Notes: generated by a model not told the origin, from the sequence alone. A DNA stretch of 64,000 nt from Bacillota bacterium (GCA_023418925.1 JAEZYS010000018.1:1-64000), one strand, 5' to 3'. Numbered from the stretch's first letter, positions 18,935 through 27,855 are shown. A program made the numbers and translations.

Positions 18935-20002
18935 TTATATTATTTTGCCTCCTCCGATAACAATGTCACCGTCATAAAGCACTACTGCCTGCCCCTTTGT
19001 GACAGCTCTCTGCGGAGAATCAAAAACTACCTTAAGTCTATCGCCCTCCTGAACAGCTATACATGGCTGGTCAGTCATGTTGTATCTTGTTTTTGCAGTA
19101 CATTTCACAGGTTCAAAAAGATTTTCCTGTGAAATAATATTAATATCATCAGCATAAAGTTCCCTGCTCATAAGCGATTGCGCATCTCCAAGTGTAACGG
19201 TATTGTCATCTGGATTCTTTGCACAGACAAATACAGGCTTTCCGAAAGTCACGCCAAGTCCCTTTCGCTGTCCTACAGTATAGTTTATGATACCCTGATG
19301 TGTTCCAATAACATTTCCATCTGTATCAATAAAATTCCCATGCTTGAAATCTTTCCCCGTATGCTTTTTTATAAATGCCGCATAATCTCCGTCAGGAACA
19401 AAGCATATATCCTGACTGTCAGGCTTTCTTGCATTTATAAGTCCATTTTCCTCTGCAAGCCGTCTGTTTTCAGGCTTATCTGTTCCCCATAGTGGAAACA
19501 ACGTCCTTGCAAGCTGATACTGTGTCATATTGTAAAGTACATAAGTCTGGTCTTTTTTTCTGTCCTCAGGACGCACAAGAAGGTATCTTCCCCTGCCTTC
19601 GCTGAATTCAATCTTAGCATAATGACCTGTAGCAATGCCATCATAACCCATTTCTTCAGCACGCTTGAGCATTTTATCAAATTTGATATGCCTGTTACAT
19701 TCTATGCATGGATTAGGTGTTTCTCCATTTATATAACTTTGAGCAAAAGCATCCATTACCTCTTGCATGAACAAATCCTTGAAGTTGAAAACATAATGCT
19801 CTATTCCAAGCTTATGACATACTCGCCTTGCATCTTCAACGTCTGACAATGAACAACAGGTTCTTACTCCACATTCATCCTCATCCTCACGCTCAAACAG
19901 TTTTAAGGTGCATCCGCAGACATCATACCCCTGCTGTTTCAGCAGTAGTGCCGCAACGGAGCTATCCACACCGCCGCTCATACCAACCAGTATTTTTTTC
20001 AT
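18935..20002 (-). CDS. mnmA: tRNA-specific 2-thiouridylase
   Basis: The 355-residue enzyme inserts sulfur at wobble uridine 34 of Lys, Glu and Gln tRNAs. The PP-loop SGGVDSS is at residues 9-15. The two catalytic Cys blocks are NPCIECN (about 96-102) and DSQDICFVPDGDY (about 196-208). GHYA and the C-terminal beta-barrel region (GQAVVLYDGD) are also present. The length is typical. It is 17 bases downstream of a HAD phosphatase gene and probably shares its promoter. Confidence 0.95.
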   Translation of the reverse strand: MKKILVGMSGGVDSSVAALLLKQQGYDVCGCTLKLFEREDEDECGVRTCCSLSDVEDARRVCHKLGIEHYVFNFKDLFMQEVMDAFAQSYINGETPNPCIECNRHIKFDKMLKRAEEMGYDGIATGHYAKIEFSEGRGRYLLVRPEDRKKDQTYVLYNMTQYQLARTLFPLWGTDKPENRRLAEENGLINARKPDSQDICFVPDGDYAAFIKKHTGKDFKHGNFIDTDGNVIGTHQGIINYTVGQRKGLGVTFGKPVFVCAKNPDDNTVTLGDAQSLMSRELYADDINIISQENLFEPVKCTAKTRYNMTDQPCIAVQEGDRLKVVFDSPQRAVTKGQAVVLYDGDIVIGGGKII

Positions 20003-20019
20003 TTATTTTAAACAACCTT

Positions 20020-20673
20020 TCAGTTCATAAGCAACTCTTCAAAGCTTTTTACTGTAATGTCAGCTATTCCCTCAAGCAGTCTGAATTCATCTTCATAGTG
20101 TCTGTCATAAATTCCTATTGTATAGAATCCAGCTTTTGAAGCTGATTCTGCCGCATGAACGGAATCCTCAAACACAATTATTTCGTCCTTGTCTAGCCCC
20201 AGCATTTCAGCAGATTTATGAAAAATCAGCGGGCTTTCCTTTCCGCACTTCACTTCATCCGAAGTCAGAATAAACTGCATTTTATCATATATCCCTGCAT
20301 TTTTCAATGCACCCTCAGCAAGGTATTTCAGGTTTGATGTTGCCGCACACATCTTTATGCCCTTATTGTTTTCCTGTTCAATATACTCCTTGACAAAAGG
20401 CTTTGTACAGAGCTTATTGAAATAGTTCTCCTTTACAATGCCTAAAATGCTCTCCATAACCTGTTCTGCCGTAAGGTCAAGGTTATATTTTTCCACAAAG
20501 TACTCTGATGCAGAAGTAAAATGCATTGTTTTGAGAACAGTAGAAATTGATGGGTCATATGCAATTCCGAGATTTTTAAGGAACTGTCTGTCTGCGTCTG
20601 CCCAAAAATCAAGGCTGTCAAGCAATGTCCCGTCAATATCAAAAATAATACCCTTGTATTCTTTATTAATCAT
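20020..20673 (-). CDS. HAD-superfamily hydrolase (beta-phosphoglucomutase-like)
   Basis: The 217-residue protein has HAD motif I DIDGTLLDS (Asp12 and Asp14), motif II AATSN, and motif III/IV Lys plus VFEDSVHAAESASKAG. A helical cap between motifs I and II puts it in subclass IA with beta-phosphoglucomutases and phosphatases. The substrate is unknown. It is the first gene of a two-gene unit with mnmA. Confidence 0.85.
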   Translation of the reverse strand: MINKEYKGIIFDIDGTLLDSLDFWADADRQFLKNLGIAYDPSISTVLKTMHFTSASEYFVEKYNLDLTAEQVMESILGIVKENYFNKLCTKPFVKEYIEQENNKGIKMCAATSNLKYLAEGALKNAGIYDKMQFILTSDEVKCGKESPLIFHKSAEMLGLDKDEIIVFEDSVHAAESASKAGFYTIGIYDRHYEDEFRLLEGIADITVKSFEELLMN

Positions 20674-20713
20674 ACGTCACCCTTGTCAATAATTATTAAG
20701 CTCCACTTCCTTT

Positions 20714-20742
20714 ATTATATTATTTTTTTGTGTAAAAATCAA
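20714..20742 (-). promoter_or_regulatory. Promoter of HAD-mnmA unit
   Basis: TTGATT and TATAAT lie on the minus strand with a 17-base spacer, about 40 bases before the HAD gene start. The interval 20674-21019 otherwise holds one isolated stem-loop and the XRE gene promoter. Confidence 0.7.
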
Positions 20743-20787
20743 CTCTTACGAAAAATGCCATGAGATTTTCCACCATATAAACAAACG

Positions 20788-20820
20788 GACATCCTGCCCG
20801 AATAAGATGGACAGGATGTC
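20788..20820 (-). terminator. Orphan stem-loop, terminator-like
   Basis: The arms GACATCCTG and CAGGATGTC form a perfect 9-bp stem. On the minus strand it is followed by CGTTTGTTTAT. No annotated gene reads into it, since the nearest minus-strand gene upstream (htpG) has its own terminator. A short untranslated transcript could end here. Confidence 0.35.
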
Positions 20821-20937
20821 TATACAAATTTTAATGCAAGCAAAAGTGTCGAAACTTATATTATTACTATTGTCAAAGTAATCAATGAATGAAAACTGTC
20901 ATTCTGGATTGCATTTCTTTTTGCAAAGCAGAGTTTC

Positions 20938-20966
20938 TTGTTTAGTGAACAATTACAGCTTATAAT
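20938..20966 (+). promoter_or_regulatory. Promoter of XRE-family gene
   Basis: TTGTTT and TATAAT are separated by 17 bases, about 55 bases upstream of the ATG at 21020. Confidence 0.6.
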
Positions 20967-21019
20967 TACAGATAAGAGATTAATAAACACACAAATCAAA
21001 TTTATCAGGGGGTTTTACT

Positions 21020-21844
21020 ATGGACAATAAAAAAATAGGCAACTTTATCTGTGAACAAAGAAAAATGCACAATATTACACAAAATGAGTTTGCTGCTAAA
21101 CTAAATGTTTCAGAAGCAGAGATTTCAGAATGGGAAAATGGAATCAGCACACCTGATGTTTCTCTGTTCAGTAAGGTTGCAGATCTGCTTAATGTCACAA
21201 TTGATGAGCTGATTAACGGAGAAAGAAAAAATGCAGTTGCAAAGAGCCTTAACAGCACTGGAACAAGTTTAGTTCGCAGTAGAAGAAGTAAAGAAGAAAA
21301 ATGTGAATTAGCAAAAAGAATAGCTCTTTTCTCTGTTACCATGACATTTCTTGCTGGAATTTTAGCAAGCGTAATAGTAGATTTTGCGATCTCTGAAAAA
21401 CTTACATGGTCTCTTTACCCTATAAGCTCATGTGTTTTTTCATGGCTGACAATATTCCCTTTACTTAAAGGCGGTTTGAAGAAAACATATGCTAGCTTGT
21501 TGGTATTCTCTGTTCTTGTAATTCCTTTCCTATATTCACTTCGTTTGATACTGCACGCATCAGATCTGTTCTGGATATTATGTTTACGTACTGCAGTTCC
21601 ATCGATTATATTCTTATGGATTATATTTGCCATATTCAAGCTTCTGGAAAACAGAAAGCTACTTGCCACAGCCATTACCTTATTTGCTGCTGTCCCTTTC
21701 AATTTATTAATCAACTTCATAGTTGCAAAGCAGATTCATACCCCTGTAATTAGCATCTGGAACATAATACCTATTGCAATACTACTCTTTATCGCTTTTA
21801 CTTTCTTGGCATTCTATAGTTTTATGCACAAAGAAAAGGCATAA
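21020..21844 (+). CDS. XRE-family helix-turn-helix protein with membrane domain
   Basis: The 274-residue protein starts with a Cro/C1-type helix-turn-helix (residues 6-60: QRKMHNITQNEFAAKLNVSEAEISEWENGISTPDVSLFSKVADLLNVTIDEL, as read in pieces). After a charged linker come five or six hydrophobic helices (about 105-270). It is therefore probably a membrane-tethered transcription factor that senses an envelope or small-molecule signal. Target genes are unknown. It is the only plus-strand gene in this part, convergent with htpG and sharing a bidirectional terminator with it. GGGGG lies 9 bases before the ATG. Confidence 0.75.
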   Translation: MDNKKIGNFICEQRKMHNITQNEFAAKLNVSEAEISEWENGISTPDVSLFSKVADLLNVTIDELINGERKNAVAKSLNSTGTSLVRSRRSKEEKCELAKRIALFSVTMTFLAGILASVIVDFAISEKLTWSLYPISSCVFSWLTIFPLLKGGLKKTYASLLVFSVLVIPFLYSLRLILHASDLFWILCLRTAVPSIIFLWIIFAIFKLLENRKLLATAITLFAAVPFNLLINFIVAKQIHTPVISIWNIIPIAILLFIAFTFLAFYSFMHKEKA

Positions 21845-21863
21845 TAAATACGTCACATATAGA

Positions 21864-21899
21864 AAAACAGCACCATGTAAAACTACATGGTGCTGTTTT
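21864..21899. terminator. Bidirectional terminator between XRE gene and htpG
   Basis: A perfect 15-bp stem (AAAACAGCACCATGT and its complement) with a 6-base loop has a T run on either strand. It serves the plus-strand XRE gene and the minus-strand htpG. Confidence 0.85.
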
Positions 21900-21900
21900 A

Positions 21901-23805
21901 TTATTTACTTGTCATTACACTGCATACAAGCTTAGCATATTCAACAGGGTCTTCAATGGATATGCCCTCAATAAGAAGTGCCTGTGAGTAAAGAATCTTG
22001 CTGTAATCTGCAAGCTTATCCTTATCACTTTCATATAGTTCTTTAAGCTTTGCAAAAATCTCATGTGACGGATTTATTTCAAGAACCTTTTCAGCACTTA
22101 CTTTCTGGTCGGTTGGCATCTGGTTAAGAACCTTTTCCATCTCGAGTGAAATCTGACCTTCATTTGTCAGACATACAGGATGTGTTTTAAGACGTTCAGA
22201 AAGCCTTGCTTCCTTAACCTTTCCGCCTAATGAATCCTTGATGAATGCAAACATATCCTTGTTATCCTCAGCAAGCTTCTTAAATTCTTCCTTCTGTTCA
22301 GGAGTTTCAATATCAAGGTTTGCATCAGAAACAGACTTGAATTCCTTTTCCTTATACTTCATAAGCATCTTGACTGCAAATTCATCGACGTTATCTGTAA
22401 GATAAAGAATTTCATAGCCCTTATCCTTGACAAGTTCAGTCTGTGGCAGGCCGTCAACCTTTGCAACAGTTTCACCGGAAGCAAAGTAAATATACTTCTG
22501 GTCTTCCTTCATTCTGCTGACATATTCATCAAGTGTAACAAGCTTTTTCTCAAATGATGATGTGAACATCAGCAAATCTTCAAGCATTTCCTTGTTGGCA
22601 CCGTAACCGTTGTATACACCAAACTTAACCTGAAGTCCGAAGCTCTTCCAGAATTCCTCGTACTTTTCACGCTCGTTTGAAAGCATCTTCTTGAGTTCAT
22701 TCTTGATAGACTTTTCAAGTGACTTTGCAATAATCTTGAGCTGTCTGTCATGCTGAAGGATTTCTCTTGATATGTTAAGTGAAAGATCCTGTGAATCAAC
22801 AAGTCCCTTTACAAATGAGAAGTGATCAGGAAGAAGATCGCCGCATTTATCCATGATAAGAACTCCGCTGCTGAAAAGCTGAAGTCCCTTTTCAAATTCC
22901 TTTGTATAGTAATCAAAAGGTGTCTTTGATGGGATATAGAGGAGTGCATCATAAGTTGCTGAACCTTCTGTCTTAATGTGAATATGTCTTAACGGATCGG
23001 TATAATCATAATATTTTTCCTTATAGAATTTATTGTATTCCTCATCAGTAATCTCGTTCTTGTTCTTTCTCCAGAGAGGAACCATGCTGTTGAGGGTTTC
23101 AGTTTCAATGTAATCTTCATATTCAGGCTCTTTTCCGTCAGTGCCTGTTCCATCTTTAATCTTGCTCTTTTCCATATCCATTTTGATAGGGAAACGGATA
23201 TAGTCAGAATATTTCTTTACAATGCTCTTGACTTTCCACTGTTCAAGGAAATCATCATAGTTATCATCATCTGTATTATCTTTGAGAGTAAGCTTGATTT
23301 CAGTTCCGACATTGTCCTTGTTGGTATCTTCAATTGTGTATCCTTCAACGCCCTCTGATTTCCACAGATAAGCCTTGTCAGAGCCATATGCCTTTGTCTT
23401 TACTTCAACTTCCCTCGCAACCATGAAAGCAGAATAGAAGCCTACACCGAACTGACCGATAATGTCAATATCCTCTTTCTTTTCATTCTCATTCTTGAAT
23501 GCAAATGAACCACTATTTGCAATTGTACCAAGATTGTTTTCTAGTTCTTCCTTTGTCATACCGATACCATTATCGGAAATTGTTATTGTTCTTGCGCCCT
23601 TATCAATAGCAAGCTTGATAGCAAAATCATCCTTCTTGATACCAACCTTATCATCGGTAAGTGACTTAAAGTAAAGCTTATCAATAGCATCACTTGCGTT
23701 TGAAATAAGCTCACGGAGGAAAATTTCCCTATGAGTATAAATTGAGTGAATCATCATGTCAAGAAGACGTTTAGATTCTGCCTTGAACTGTTTTGTTTCT
23801 GCCAT
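21901..23805 (-). CDS. htpG: Chaperone HtpG (Hsp90)
   Basis: The 634-residue cytosolic Hsp90 chaperone has the GHKL ATPase domain at the N-terminus: LIHSIYTHREIFLRELISNASDAIDKL, ISDNGIGM and GQFGVGFYSAFM. The middle domain contains NISREILQ, and a C-terminal dimerisation region follows. The start is set at MAETKQFKAE, with GAAAGGA about 11 bases upstream; an in-frame extension to 23868 has no site. Two overlapping CIRCE operators lie between the promoter and the gene, so HrcA repression is strongly suggested. This differs from Bacillus subtilis, where htpG is outside the CIRCE regulon. Confidence 0.96.
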   Translation of the reverse strand: MAETKQFKAESKRLLDMMIHSIYTHREIFLRELISNASDAIDKLYFKSLTDDKVGIKKDDFAIKLAIDKGARTITISDNGIGMTKEELENNLGTIANSGSFAFKNENEKKEDIDIIGQFGVGFYSAFMVAREVEVKTKAYGSDKAYLWKSEGVEGYTIEDTNKDNVGTEIKLTLKDNTDDDNYDDFLEQWKVKSIVKKYSDYIRFPIKMDMEKSKIKDGTGTDGKEPEYEDYIETETLNSMVPLWRKNKNEITDEEYNKFYKEKYYDYTDPLRHIHIKTEGSATYDALLYIPSKTPFDYYTKEFEKGLQLFSSGVLIMDKCGDLLPDHFSFVKGLVDSQDLSLNISREILQHDRQLKIIAKSLEKSIKNELKKMLSNEREKYEEFWKSFGLQVKFGVYNGYGANKEMLEDLLMFTSSFEKKLVTLDEYVSRMKEDQKYIYFASGETVAKVDGLPQTELVKDKGYEILYLTDNVDEFAVKMLMKYKEKEFKSVSDANLDIETPEQKEEFKKLAEDNKDMFAFIKDSLGGKVKEARLSERLKTHPVCLTNEGQISLEMEKVLNQMPTDQKVSAEKVLEINPSHEIFAKLKELYESDKDKLADYSKILYSQALLIEGISIEDPVEYAKLVCSVMTSK

Positions 23806-23922
23806 ATCAATCCCATTCCTTTCCATTGTCTGTTCCGTTTTTGCGTAATGCGTAAAAGAAACAAACAACAGCGTGAAAATTTTTTCACGCTAAACTTTTT
23901 ATTATAGAATTTGTAATTTTTA

Positions 23923-23949
23923 TTAGCACTTTAATGTTTAAAGTGTTAG
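23923..23949 (-). promoter_or_regulatory. CIRCE operator, proximal copy (imperfect)
   Basis: TTAGCACTT, 9 bases, AAGTGTTAG: an inverted repeat matching the HrcA operator with two deviations. It shares four bases with the second copy. Confidence is lower than for the distal copy. Confidence 0.7.
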
Positions 23950-23972
23950 CACTCTCTTCGATTAAGTGCTAA
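23946..23972 (-). promoter_or_regulatory. CIRCE operator, distal copy, upstream of htpG
   Basis: TTAGCACTC, 9 bases, AAGTGCTAA: 17 of 18 arm bases match the CIRCE consensus. It starts five bases downstream of the -10 box of the htpG promoter, the usual repressing position for HrcA. Confidence 0.93.
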
Positions 23973-23976
23973 AGAC

Positions 23977-24005
23977 AGTATAAAACACTTCCATGATAAA
24001 TTCAA
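23977..24005 (-). promoter_or_regulatory. htpG promoter
   Basis: TTGAAT and TATACT lie on the minus strand with a 17-base spacer, directly upstream of the CIRCE pair. The leader to the ATG is about 165 bases. Confidence 0.85.
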
Positions 24006-24129
24006 GTAGAGAAACAAATTATTTACATTTTGTACACATTTGTATAAAATAACATATATTTTATTATGGCAAAAATAAATACTTATATAACTAATAAAAG
24101 TAGCTTCCTTAGCTTCATGCCTTATATAT

Positions 24130-24455
24130 AAAAAAAGAACAAGGCCCTGTGTTTTGCAACGAGAACACAGGGCCTTATATGTAAACTCATATTGGAGGAT
24201 TTTGTGGACGCCGCCACATCACACCAGTATTCCGGCAGTTCAGGACGGCATAGTTATCTTTATAGGCTTCCCATTATTTTTTTAGAGTGCCTTGCGGAAA
24301 TGTCAGTCAGGAAAATCTGACCAACGTTTCCTAAGCTTTTCACAGATCTGCAGTCTGAATGAAAAACTCCGTGCCTTGAAATCAAGGCTATATGTAAATT
24401 GCTTTCGCAAATTAACGGCTGCCCGCCGAGTATCTTTGCAGGCGGACATTTTATA
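24130..24455 (-). ncRNA. Candidate structured non-coding RNA locus
   Basis: The interval 23806-24720 has no credible gene. Its middle, read on the minus strand, is more GC-rich than its flanks and full of stem-loops: GTCCGCC/GGCGGGC, AATTTGC/GCAAATT-like, GCCTTG/CAAGGC, GTCAG/CTGAC and GCCGTC/GGCGGC. It ends in a 13-bp terminator with a T7 run. I could not match it to 6S, tmRNA, RNase P or SRP RNA. No good -10/-35 pair is visible at its 5-prime side, so the extent is approximate. Confidence 0.4.
24141..24176 (-). terminator. Strong terminator of the candidate ncRNA
   Basis: AAGGCCCTGTGTT and its complement form a perfect 13-bp stem with a 10-base loop. On the minus strand it is followed by GTTCTTTTTTTAT. 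Confidence 0.85.
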
Positions 24456-24670
24456 TTAATTTAAACTCAAGACTTTCTTTTTCCCTTTTAGGAATAACTA
24501 TATTATATATTCCAATTGTGTTAATTTTATGAAAGGATATTGAAAAGCAAACAAAATAGGTCATGCTTTTTCGACATAAAGTTGTCATAATGCTTGTTTT
24601 ATTTATAAACTTGCTTCTTAAACAGTCCGGTGGATTTTCTAAGACAGAACAAAAAATGAAGTTGGCAATA

Positions 24671-24703
24671 AAAAAAGCCGATACAAAAACTGTACCGGCT
24701 TTT
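24671..24703 (-). terminator. Terminator of NfeD-SPFH operon
   Basis: Arms AAAAGCCG and CGGCTTTT with inner TAC/GTA pairing, and a T7 run on the minus strand, 18 bases after the SPFH gene stop. Confidence 0.8.
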
Positions 24704-24720
24704 ATCTTTACTTATAACAA

Positions 24721-25689
24721 TTACTTTGATTCATTAAGCGGCTTATCTGTGATAAGTTCCTTAACTGAAGTTGCAAGACCTGCCATACCCTGAATTTCTG
24801 ACGGAATAATAATTTTTGTAGCCTTTCCGTCTGCTGCCTTTGCAAAAGCTTCAAGGCTCTTGAGAGCAATAACACTCTGGTTCGGATTTGCATTGTTGAG
24901 CTTTACAAGGCTTTCTGCAAGTGCAGTCTGCACCATCTGGATGGATTCAGCTTCACCCTGCGCTTCAAGTATCTTCTGCTGACGAACAGCGTCTGCATGA
25001 AGAATCATAGCCTGCTGCTGAGCTTCAGCATGAAGAATTTCCGCCTGCTTATCAGCCTGCGCACGAAGAATCTTTGATTCCTTTTCACCTTCTGCAACAG
25101 TGATCTGTGCATTCTTTTCAGCAAGTGCCTGGAGTTCCTTTTCACGACGTTCACGTTCAGCCTTCATCTGCTTCTCCATTGCATCCTGAATTTCACGAGG
25201 CGGGAGAATATTTTTAAGTTCAACACGGTTTACCTTGATACCCCATCTGTCAGTTGCCTGATCAAGAATAACAGTAATCTTTGTGTTGATATGGTCACGG
25301 GATGTAAGTGTAGCATCAAGTTCAAGGTCACCGATGATATTTCTCAGTGTTGTAGCAGTAAGGTTTTCAATAGCGGAAAGTGGTCTTTCAACTCCATATG
25401 TATACTGCTTTGAATCAGTTACCTGAAAAAATATAACTGTGTCTATCTGCATTGTAACGTTATCCTTTGTGATAACAGCCTGAGGTCTGAAATCAACAAC
25501 CTGCTCCTTAATAGAAACTCTCTTTGCAACTCTGTCTATAATAGGAATAAGGTAATGAGCACCTGTTCCTGCTGACTTTTTATAAGCTCCAAGTCTTTCA
25601 ACAACATAAACCTGAGCCTGTGGGACGATTTTAATACCTGAAATAATGATGATAAGAATAAATACGATAATACCTATAATCCACGGCAT
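24721..25689 (-). CDS. SPFH/Band 7 membrane protein (stomatin-like)
   Basis: The 322-residue protein has an N-terminal membrane anchor (residues 3-20). A prohibitin-homology/Band 7 domain runs from about 20 to 180 (VPQAQVYVVERLGAYKKSAG; RNIIGDLELDATLTSR). A long Ala/Glu-rich coiled coil (about 180-265, EKQMKAERERREKELQAL onward) and a short C-terminal region follow. Such proteins oligomerise into membrane microdomain scaffolds. The gene follows an NfeD gene by 14 bases, the classic stomatin/NfeD pairing. It resembles QmcA/HflK-type paralogs rather than flotillin YqiK. Confidence 0.9.
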   Translation of the reverse strand: MPWIIGIIVFILIIIISGIKIVPQAQVYVVERLGAYKKSAGTGAHYLIPIIDRVAKRVSIKEQVVDFRPQAVITKDNVTMQIDTVIFFQVTDSKQYTYGVERPLSAIENLTATTLRNIIGDLELDATLTSRDHINTKITVILDQATDRWGIKVNRVELKNILPPREIQDAMEKQMKAERERREKELQALAEKNAQITVAEGEKESKILRAQADKQAEILHAEAQQQAMILHADAVRQQKILEAQGEAESIQMVQTALAESLVKLNNANPNQSVIALKSLEAFAKAADGKATKIIIPSEIQGMAGLATSVKELITDKPLNESK

Positions 25690-25703
25690 AGCACAAATCT
25701 CCT

Positions 25704-26138
25704 TTAATCGTTATTTTGTTTACTTATAACTGTAAGCCTGGTAGTGCCGATTTCCTTAACAATAACAACAGTATCCTTTTTAATTACACTTCCGTCATCG
25801 GATACAGCATTCCAGTCAACTCCGTCAAGCCTTACTCTGCCTTCATTACGGTCGTTATCAATAGTTTCAATAACAACTGCCTGCTTTCCGACATCAAGCT
25901 CGGAATTAGTCGGTGTATACTTTGCCGGCATGATCTTTTTGAGCAAAGGTCTTGTAATTGCAATCATCAATGCAGACAATACAACAAATATGATAAGCTG
26001 AACTGTACTCGAAGCACCGAGAAGTTCTGCAATTACTGCTCCAAGTGCACCCACTGCAAACCATATAGAGACTAATGTCAGTGTGGCCGCTTCAACAAGA
26101 ACGCCAACAACCATAACAACAATCCATAAAATCAACAT
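25704..26138 (-). CDS. NfeD-family membrane protein
   Basis: The 144-residue protein has three hydrophobic helices (about residues 2-22, 26-46 and 50-67). A C-terminal OB-fold-like NfeD domain follows (about 80-140: GKQAVVIETI, GRVRLDGVDWNAVSDDG, TVVIVKEIGTTRLTV). This is the short NfeD form without the serine-protease part. It presumably partners the downstream SPFH protein in membrane microdomains. It is the first gene of the pair, with its own promoter. Confidence 0.88.
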   Translation of the reverse strand: MLILWIVVMVVGVLVEAATLTLVSIWFAVGALGAVIAELLGASSTVQLIIFVVLSALMIAITRPLLKKIMPAKYTPTNSELDVGKQAVVIETIDNDRNEGRVRLDGVDWNAVSDDGSVIKKDTVVIVKEIGTTRLTVISKQNND

Positions 26139-26186
26139 ACTGTATTCCCTCCTTCCGTTAATGAAAGGTATTTGCCTTTCAAAAAT

Positions 26187-26215
26187 ATAATATCATATAT
26201 TGCACAGCATTTCAA
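26187..26215 (-). promoter_or_regulatory. NfeD-SPFH promoter
   Basis: TTGAAA and TATTAT on the minus strand, 17-base spacer. A GAAAGG/CCTTTC hairpin lies in the leader before an AGGAGG site. Confidence 0.75.
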
Positions 26216-26311
26216 GTATATTTTTATCGAATATACTTCTCCCACAAAGAAAAATCGACACTATAATTTTATACAGTTTTCCTATTATATATAATCAGCC
26301 GCACAGCCTGA

Positions 26312-27709
26312 TTAGCTGCACAGTCTGATTATTGCTTCTGCAAACATTTTAGCATTGAATAGCAATTCGTCTTCAAGGATAAATTCATCTGCTCCGTGCA
26401 TATGATTGTCACTGTCTTCATATTCAACACCGAAAGCAACTCCGCCTACAGTATTATGAACATAGGTAAGTCCTCCGATTGCAACACAGTATCCCTTTTC
26501 ACCCTTGATGTCTTCATATACACTTAACAAGGTCTGAATAAAGTTGCTGTTTTCATCAACATAGTGTGGTTCTTCATGAAGTCCTGTTTCAATAGAAATG
26601 CCATGAGATTCAACTGAATTTCTGTATGCAGATATAATCTCATCAGAAGTCTTGCTGACAGGAAAACGGATATCTGTATGTGCTGTAAAGCCTTTCTCAT
26701 TAAGGTCAATAACGCTTAACAACAAAGTAAGAGGACCAGATTTATCATCACAGCACTTAACTCCGCAGCCTGCTCCGTCAGTTTCTCCAAAAGGGTAAAG
26801 CTTTGCAAGAGCTTTGACCGTATCAGATGAATCGGATTTATCAAGAGGAAGTTCTGCAAGCAGGGCAATGAGTGCTGTAAGAGCATTTATGCCAAGTTCA
26901 GGTTTTGATGCATGAGCACTTTTTCCGCATGTTTCAATCTTAATATTTCCGTCACTTTCGGATAAATTAAACTTAACTGAAATATTAAGCTTTTTTATGC
27001 ATGACATTACTTCATCAAGCTTAAATCCGCTGACAATTGCTTCAGCCTTTTCAGGAACAGCATTTATAGCAACGCCTGCTTTGAGCATAGTAATTTTCTT
27101 TTCTTCTGTATCATTGAACTTCCTGCTTATTGTTGAACGTATCATACCTTTTTCGATGTTAAGAACAGGATAGTTTCCGTCTGGGGTAAACAGGTTTTCA
27201 GGCAAGTCTTCCTTTTTTGTATAATACTCAAGGTCACCTGAACCGTTTTCTTCATCACAGCCCATAATCAATCGGAAATTTTTCTTAAGAGGGATGCCCA
27301 ATTCCTTTATCGCTTTGACAGCATATAATACTGAAACAGCAGGGCCTTTGTCATCAATTGCTCCTCTTCCGATAAGCTTGCCGTCCTTTTCAATAATGTC
27401 AAAAGGAGGACAGCTCCAGCCTGTACCCTCAGGAACAACGTCAAGGTGAAAAAGTATTCCCAGTTCAGGTTTGATATCCCTGCTTAGGTAATCTGCTGTT
27501 CCACAGTAATTTTCAAAATTTCTTGTATCCAGACCAATATCAGAACATATTTCAAGAGCAGTTGAAAGCACATCTGCATTAGCCTTTCCGAAAGGCATAC
27601 CCTCCTGCGGCTCACCCTTTACGCTTGGTATTTTCACAAGCTTTCTCAATGTATCTATCATTTCAATTCTGTGATTGTCAATGTAATCCGAAACCTTTAC
27701 CTTATACAT
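26312..27709 (-). CDS. M20-family dipeptidase (PepV/Sapep-like)
   Basis: The 465-residue metallopeptidase cleaves dipeptides in the cytosol, probably with Zn2+ or Mn2+. Metal and catalytic motifs of the M20 family are visible: LFHLDVVPEG (about 86-95), GRGAIDDKGP (about 113-122) and MGCDEENGSGDLEYY (about 149-163). The C-terminal metal His is in HMHGADEF (about 443). The lid domain fits PepV-like enzymes. It stands alone with its own promoter and is divergent from rimO. Confidence 0.9.
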   Translation of the reverse strand: MYKVKVSDYIDNHRIEMIDTLRKLVKIPSVKGEPQEGMPFGKANADVLSTALEICSDIGLDTRNFENYCGTADYLSRDIKPELGILFHLDVVPEGTGWSCPPFDIIEKDGKLIGRGAIDDKGPAVSVLYAVKAIKELGIPLKKNFRLIMGCDEENGSGDLEYYTKKEDLPENLFTPDGNYPVLNIEKGMIRSTISRKFNDTEEKKITMLKAGVAINAVPEKAEAIVSGFKLDEVMSCIKKLNISVKFNLSESDGNIKIETCGKSAHASKPELGINALTALIALLAELPLDKSDSSDTVKALAKLYPFGETDGAGCGVKCCDDKSGPLTLLLSVIDLNEKGFTAHTDIRFPVSKTSDEIISAYRNSVESHGISIETGLHEEPHYVDENSNFIQTLLSVYEDIKGEKGYCVAIGGLTYVHNTVGGVAFGVEYEDSDNHMHGADEFILEDELLFNAKMFAEAIIRLCS

Positions 27710-27754
27710 TTAAAACTCTCCTTGTTTTTATTTATTTACCCAATCATTTTAACC

Positions 27755-27784
27755 ATTATAACATATTATGTACTTTCTTTTCAA
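27755..27784 (-). promoter_or_regulatory. Dipeptidase gene promoter
   Basis: TTGAAA and TATAAT on the minus strand with an 18-base spacer, about 45 bases before the ATG. Confidence 0.65.
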
Positions 27785-27826
27785 TTATTCCGTATTGATA
27801 TGAACGTATCAGATGTAAATTTGTCC

Positions 27827-27855
27827 TTTACATTACTTGTCATGAATGTTATAAT
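27827..27855 (+). promoter_or_regulatory. rimO-pgsA promoter
   Basis: TTTACA and TATAAT separated by 17 bases. The transcript leader is about 85 bases and includes the hairpin ribosome-binding element at 27911. Confidence 0.65.

Noticed and set aside
24130..24455. Assignment as 6S RNA, tmRNA, RNase P or SRP RNA
   Set aside because: None of the conserved core sequences of these RNAs is visible (no tRNA-like ends, no GGAAGGAAGC-type SRP loop, no RNase P core), so it is left as an unnamed candidate.
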